Part shown: piece after piece, positions 60,783 to 64,000 of the stretch
Position numbering within the stretch: position 1 is the stretch's first letter
Layout: every line of letters begins with the position of its first letter
Assembly (NCBI GenBank): GCA_017428215.1
Contig: JAFRRH010000045.1
Coordinates: 1-64,000, forward strand
Reading direction: 5' to 3'
Source: Selenomonadaceae bacterium
Lineage (GTDB): Bacteria; Bacillota; Negativicutes; Selenomonadales; Selenomonadaceae
DNA: 64,000 nt
Translations under genes and position numbers: made by a program
Notes under the pieces: generated by a model
Seen by the model: only the letters and a program-made list of their open reading frames with translations
Told to the model about the DNA's origin: nothing
Databases searched by the model: none

Positions 60783-61427
60783 TTAAGTTTCGTATGAGCC
60801 GTAACGTTGTTCGAGTTTCTTAAAAATCCACGTCAACACCGCCGTCATTGCCAGATAAAATGCGCCGGCGATAACAAACGGCGTCATATCGAATTCGCGT
60901 TGCACGATTGTCCGCGCCACTCTCAACAAGTCATTCATTGCCAAGATATAAATTAGCGACGTGTCCTTGACGAGGTTTATAGTTTCGTTGGAAATTGGCG
61001 GCAACACGACGCGCAAAACTTGTGGGAAAATTATATAACGCATCATCTGCCAATGCTTAAGTCCCAAAGCTTTTGCCGCCTCGTATTGTCCCTTTGGTAT
61101 CGCTTGAATACCTGCGCGGAAAACTTCTGCAAAATACGCCGCGTAATTTAGCGTGAACGCAAGCAGAGCCGCCGCTACGTCCGGCAACATTATCCCGACC
61201 ATTGGAAGCGCGAAGTACACGAATAAAAGTTGCAACATCAACGGCGTACCGCGCATTATCCAGACGTAGAACTCCATTAAATATCTTAGCGGCGCGAAAC
61301 TCGAAATCCTCCCTAACGCCGCCAGTGCACCTATCGGCAAGCTTAAAATTAAAGTCACGAAGAAAATTTCCAGCGTGACTTGTGCGCCCTCCAAAATGAG
61401 GATCGTCATATCTAAAAATTTTTCCAT
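60783..61427 (-). CDS. Polar amino-acid ABC transporter permease
   Basis: The 214-residue inner-membrane protein has five membrane segments and the HisMQ-type signature: FFVTLILSLPIGALAAL, MRGTPLMLQLLFVYFALP, and the EAA loop QYEAAKALGLKHWQMMRYIIFPQVLRVVLPPISNE. It would form the channel for uptake of an amino acid with the binding proteins upstream. It lies 67 nt after the SBP at 61495. A GlnQ-type ATPase gene is at 24586-25305 in this window, though not adjacent. Confidence 0.95.
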   Translation of the reverse strand: MEKFLDMTILILEGAQVTLEIFFVTLILSLPIGALAALGRISSFAPLRYLMEFYVWIMRGTPLMLQLLFVYFALPMVGIMLPDVAAALLAFTLNYAAYFAEVFRAGIQAIPKGQYEAAKALGLKHWQMMRYIIFPQVLRVVLPPISNETINLVKDTSLIYILAMNDLLRVARTIVQREFDMTPFVIAGAFYLAMTAVLTWIFKKLEQRYGSYET

Positions 61428-61494
61428 AACAGCTATTCCTTAACTCCCGTCTCGCGACGGCGGTCACTGTTTTTAAGTCAGCAGTAACTGCCGA

Positions 61495-62304
61495 TTATTT
61501 TCTCTTAAGTAAGTCGGCTTGGAACCATTGCTCGGAAATTTTTCCTGCCGCGCCGTCCTTAACCATTTCATCGAATACTTTTTGAACTTTATCGCGCAAC
61601 TCGGTATCTTCTTTACGGAAGGCAATGCCAAATTGGGTGATAGGTCCAACTGCAACGTCAAGCGCGTCGAATTTGCCATCTTGCTTGCTCATAGCATAAC
61701 GCCCGACAATTTCGTCGCAAACAAGCGCGTCAATTCTGCCGTTCTCTAAGTCCATAAACGCGCTAACATAGTCGCCGTAAGTTTTGAACTCTTTAAGACT
61801 ATTCTTGAGTTCCTCGTTGCTGGCAATGTAAGATTCGGCAGTGGAGCCGGCTTGCGTGCCAATAGTTTTGCCTGCGAGGTCAGTTTCGGACGTAATGCCC
61901 TGATCGTTGCCCTTCTTCACGAAAACGATTTGGCGATTGTCCATGTAAGGATCGCTGAAAAGCATGTTTTGCTCACGTTCCGGCGTAATGTCAAGCCCAT
62001 TCCAGATAATGTCAATGCGTCCGGATTTAAGCTCCGCCTCTTTGCTGTTCCAGTCGATTGCTTTGAACTCAACCTCAGAGCCAAGACGTTTTGCCGCCTC
62101 TTTAGCAAGGTCTACGTCGAAGCCAATAATTTTGTTTTGCTCGTCCTTGAATCCCATCGGCGCGTATTCGTCGTCAAGCCCGATTACGATTTTGTCCGCT
62201 TTCTTAGCGTCGCCGTCCGACTTAGCGGGCTCATTTCCTCCGCCGCCGCAACCAGCAAATACCATCGTCACGAGGAGCAATGCCGCCATAAAAATTTTTT
62301 TCAT
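61495..62304 (-). CDS. Amino-acid-binding lipoprotein of an ABC transporter, copy 1
   Basis: The 269-residue protein starts with a lipoprotein signal (MKKIFMAALLLVTMVFAGCGG, where the lipobox Cys is residue 19) and a Gly/Lys linker. A periplasmic-binding domain of the SBP_bac_3 type follows: GLDDEYAPMGF, VDLAKEAAKRLG, DIIWNGLDITPEREQNMLFSDPYM, and the hinge TIGTQAGSTAESY. Polar amino acids such as arginine, cystine or glutamine are likely ligands. Its own promoter is at 62349-62377. It is the nearest of three paralogues to the permease. Confidence 0.93.
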   Translation of the reverse strand: MKKIFMAALLLVTMVFAGCGGGGNEPAKSDGDAKKADKIVIGLDDEYAPMGFKDEQNKIIGFDVDLAKEAAKRLGSEVEFKAIDWNSKEAELKSGRIDIIWNGLDITPEREQNMLFSDPYMDNRQIVFVKKGNDQGITSETDLAGKTIGTQAGSTAESYIASNEELKNSLKEFKTYGDYVSAFMDLENGRIDALVCDEIVGRYAMSKQDGKFDALDVAVGPITQFGIAFRKEDTELRDKVQKVFDEMVKDGAAGKISEQWFQADLLKRK

Positions 62305-62338
62305 ACTTCCAAAACATCCTTTCGCTAAAAAATTAATA

Positions 62339-62386
62339 GCCGCGTTGCATTATACTTTACTAATAATTGCATTGCAAGCGCGGCAT
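62339..62386 (-). promoter_or_regulatory. Promoter nested in an inverted repeat, before SBP copy 1
   Basis: On the minus strand TTGCAA (62372-62377), a 17-nt spacer and TATAAT (62349-62354) form a promoter. It is enclosed by arms GCCGCGCTTGCA and TGCAACGCGGC, which pair with one bulge. Transcription from the upstream gene would fold this as a large hairpin followed by TATTAATTTTTT, so it may serve as terminator for copy 2 and promoter for copy 1. Confidence 0.65.
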
Positions 62387-62422
62387 TAAATTTTTTTGAA
62401 AACTAAATGAAAAGCCGAAGCG

Positions 62423-63202
62423 TCATCTCTTTTCGATAACGTCGGCTTGAAACCATTTCTCGGAAATTTTTTTAGCTGTACCGTCTTTAACCATCTCATC
62501 GAAAACCTCTTGAACTTTGTCGCGCAACTCTACATTGTCTTTGCGAAAACCAACTGCCATTTCAGCAATAGAACCGATTTTCACGTTGAGCAATTCAAGT
62601 TGCTTGGGAGTTTTATTTACTTCATAGCGGGCAACAAGTTCATCACAGACAATTACTTCAATTTCATCGTTCCGCAAAGCCGAGACAACTTCGATAAATT
62701 TCCCGTAAGTCCTATACTCTTTAAAGCTGTCGATAAGATTTTCATTTTGGCTAAGATAATCGTCCGAAGTGGAGCCGGCTTGCACGCCAACAATTTTTCC
62801 CTTAAGGTCGGTTTCAGAATAAATATCTACATTGCTACCGCGTTTAATTAAGACGACTTGGCGGTCAAGCATGTAAGGTTTGGTAAAAATCATGTATTCT
62901 TTGCGCTCTTCGGTTATGTCCAGCCCGTTCCAAATCATGTCAATATTGCCGGACGTAATTTCTTCTTTTTTATTATCCCAATCAATGGACTTGAATTCTA
63001 CAACAGCATTCATACGACTTGCCGCCTCTTGCGCAAGGTCAACATCAAAGCCGACAAGTTTATTTCTTTCGTTGTAAAAACATATCGGCGCGAATTCATC
63101 ATCAACACCGATTACAATTTTTGTTATCTTATTGGAGTTACCGCCGCAACTTGTAGTTAGCAGCGTCAACAAGAGTAGAGTTGCCATTAGAATTTTTTTC
63201 AC
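62423..63202 (-). CDS. Amino-acid-binding lipoprotein, copy 2
   Basis: The protein has 259 residues from the GTG at 63202, with the lipoprotein signal ILMATLLLLTLLTTSCGG and the same SBP_bac_3 fold as copy 1 (GVDDEFAPICF, FDVDLAQEAASRMN, DMIWNGLDITEERKEYMIF, GVQAGSTSDDY). It differs most in the ligand-facing loops, so it may bind a different amino acid. AAAGGA lies 12 nt before the start, the same spacing as in copy 1. A longer frame from 63223 has a poorer start. There is no permease of its own. Confidence 0.9.
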   Translation of the reverse strand: MKKILMATLLLLTLLTTSCGGNSNKITKIVIGVDDEFAPICFYNERNKLVGFDVDLAQEAASRMNAVVEFKSIDWDNKKEEITSGNIDMIWNGLDITEERKEYMIFTKPYMLDRQVVLIKRGSNVDIYSETDLKGKIVGVQAGSTSDDYLSQNENLIDSFKEYRTYGKFIEVVSALRNDEIEVIVCDELVARYEVNKTPKQLELLNVKIGSIAEMAVGFRKDNVELRDKVQEVFDEMVKDGTAKKISEKWFQADVIEKR

Positions 63203-63238
63203 GGAGTAGAAGTGTCCTTTCACTAAAGATTTACCTGC

Positions 63239-64000
63239 TCATTTAATTAAGTCAGCACCGAACCATTTCTCGGAAATTTTTTTGGCGGTGCCGTCTTTAA
63301 TCATACCGTCGAAGACATTTTGAACTTTATCGCGCAAATCGGTATTGCCCTTGCGAAAACCAATGCCAAATTTCGTAGCGGGACCTATCGTAACTTCAAC
63401 AACCTCGAACATATCGGGATTTTTATTTACCTCGTAGCGTGCCGCGATTTCGTCGATAATCAGAGCGTCGAATTCGCCCTTGTTCAACGCCGCAAATCCC
63501 GAATTAATGTTGTGGTAAGTCTTAAACTTCGCAAAACTATTTCTGAGGCTTTCGTTTTCGTCAATGTAAGTTTCCGAGTTCGAGCCGGCTTGCGTGCCAA
63601 CGATTTTGCCAGTGAGATCGCTTACGGAGTGAATATCCTTAGGGTTGCCCTTATTGACTAAGAGAATTTGGCGGTTATCCATATAAGGCTTGCTGAAAAT
63701 CATATATTTTTTGTACTCGTCCATAATGTCGCAACCGTTCCAAATCATATCGACATTTCCGGACTTTATTTCCATCTCCTTGTTGTTCCAATCAATCATT
63801 CTAAATTCAAATTTCACCCCCATGCGTTTTGCCGCCTCTTTAGCGAGGTCAACGTCAAATCCAACGACATTCCCGTTTTCGTCCGTAAATCCCATTGGCG
63901 CGAATTCATCGAAACCGATTGTAATTATGCGGCTATACTTAGGGCTTTTGGTGTCGTTAGAATTTTTTTCCCCGCCGCAACCAGTCATCAAGAAAATTAT
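63239..64000 (-). CDS. Amino-acid-binding lipoprotein, copy 3 (5' end outside window)
   Basis: The frame is open to the right edge, so the start lies outside. FLMTGCGGEKNS is the lipobox and the rest is an SBP_bac_3 domain (ITIGFDEFAPMGF, VDLAKEAAKRMGVKFEF, DMIWNGCDIMDEYKKYMIFSKPYMDNR, VGTQAGSNSETY). It lies 36 nt upstream of copy 2 and is likely co-transcribed with it. The three copies form a tandem duplication array before one permease gene. Confidence 0.92.
   Translation of the reverse strand: MIFLMTGCGGEKNSNDTKSPKYSRIITIGFDEFAPMGFTDENGNVVGFDVDLAKEAAKRMGVKFEFRMIDWNNKEMEIKSGNVDMIWNGCDIMDEYKKYMIFSKPYMDNRQILLVNKGNPKDIHSVSDLTGKIVGTQAGSNSETYIDENESLRNSFAKFKTYHNINSGFAALNKGEFDALIIDEIAARYEVNKNPDMFEVVEVTIGPATKFGIGFRKGNTDLRDKVQNVFDGMIKDGTAKKISEKWFGADLIK

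Overview
The window reads as chromosomal DNA of a motile, outer-membrane-bearing member of the Firmicutes, most probably a Negativicutes bacterium of the Selenomonas type. This is inferred from mixed gene content. Firmicutes-style genes (dnaN-recF-dciA, floA/nfeD, hpf, an LtaS-family enzyme, ThiW) sit beside genes that only make sense with LPS and an outer membrane: a split heptose pathway (rfaE1, rfaE2), a heptosyltransferase, an autotransporter, and HlyB/HlyD-type exporters. Flagellar genes and rubrerythrin-type chemistry fit an anaerobic, motile gut or rumen organism. No species call is possible from the sequence alone.

Layout. 1-3018: a thiamine operon (thiC, cut by the window edge, and thiW) whose TPP riboswitch and terminator are now separated from it by a broken IS110-family element. 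3041-7280: exported CbiK, then dnaN-recF-dciA without dnaA or gyrB next to it. 7351-8580: a lone TnpB with a structured 3' end. 8627-13600: acetyltransferase, heptose synthesis, heptosyltransferase and an LtaS-like transferase. 13661-18555: small exported protein, acyl-CoA ligase, glycosyltransferase, PHP hydrolase and alkyladenine glycosylase. 18662-19166: five tRNAs behind a perfect consensus promoter. 19190-22918: recN, pyrE and pyrF, with a GIY-YIG endonuclease ORF lodged between pyrF and pyrE and running in frame into pyrE. 23017-31881: thpR, a flagellar rod/hook gene, an amino-acid ABC ATPase, a TPR protein, a BrnT/BrnA module between two copies of one terminator, a flavin reductase-rubredoxin-rubrerythrin fusion, pncB and ilvE.

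31967-41686: hypothetical genes, a polysaccharide-export permease, a methyltransferase, manA, a DUF2971 protein, an unusually large flagellin, then floA-nfeD with an SRA-like modified-DNA reader wedged between floA and a second copy of the floA tail. 41708-50466: two glycosyltransferases and an export cluster of two HlyB-type ABC proteins flanking one HlyD. 50610-51431: rpsU (only 59 codons) and hpf. 51546-55164: autotransporter, response regulator and a histidine kinase with no sensor region, in one operon with a perfect dyad upstream. 55419-58674: a decayed IS5-family element and a decayed group II intron. 58863-64000: an amidase with 17 copies of an eight-residue repeat, then an amino-acid ABC permease and three tandem substrate-binding lipoproteins, the last cut by the window edge.

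The most unusual items are the GIY-YIG/PyrE in-frame junction, the SRA/floA mosaic, the terminator-bounded BrnTA cassette, the IS110 between a TPP riboswitch and its genes, the redox fusion protein, and the repeat-bearing amidase and flagellin. Most coding sequence otherwise looks like ordinary core genome.
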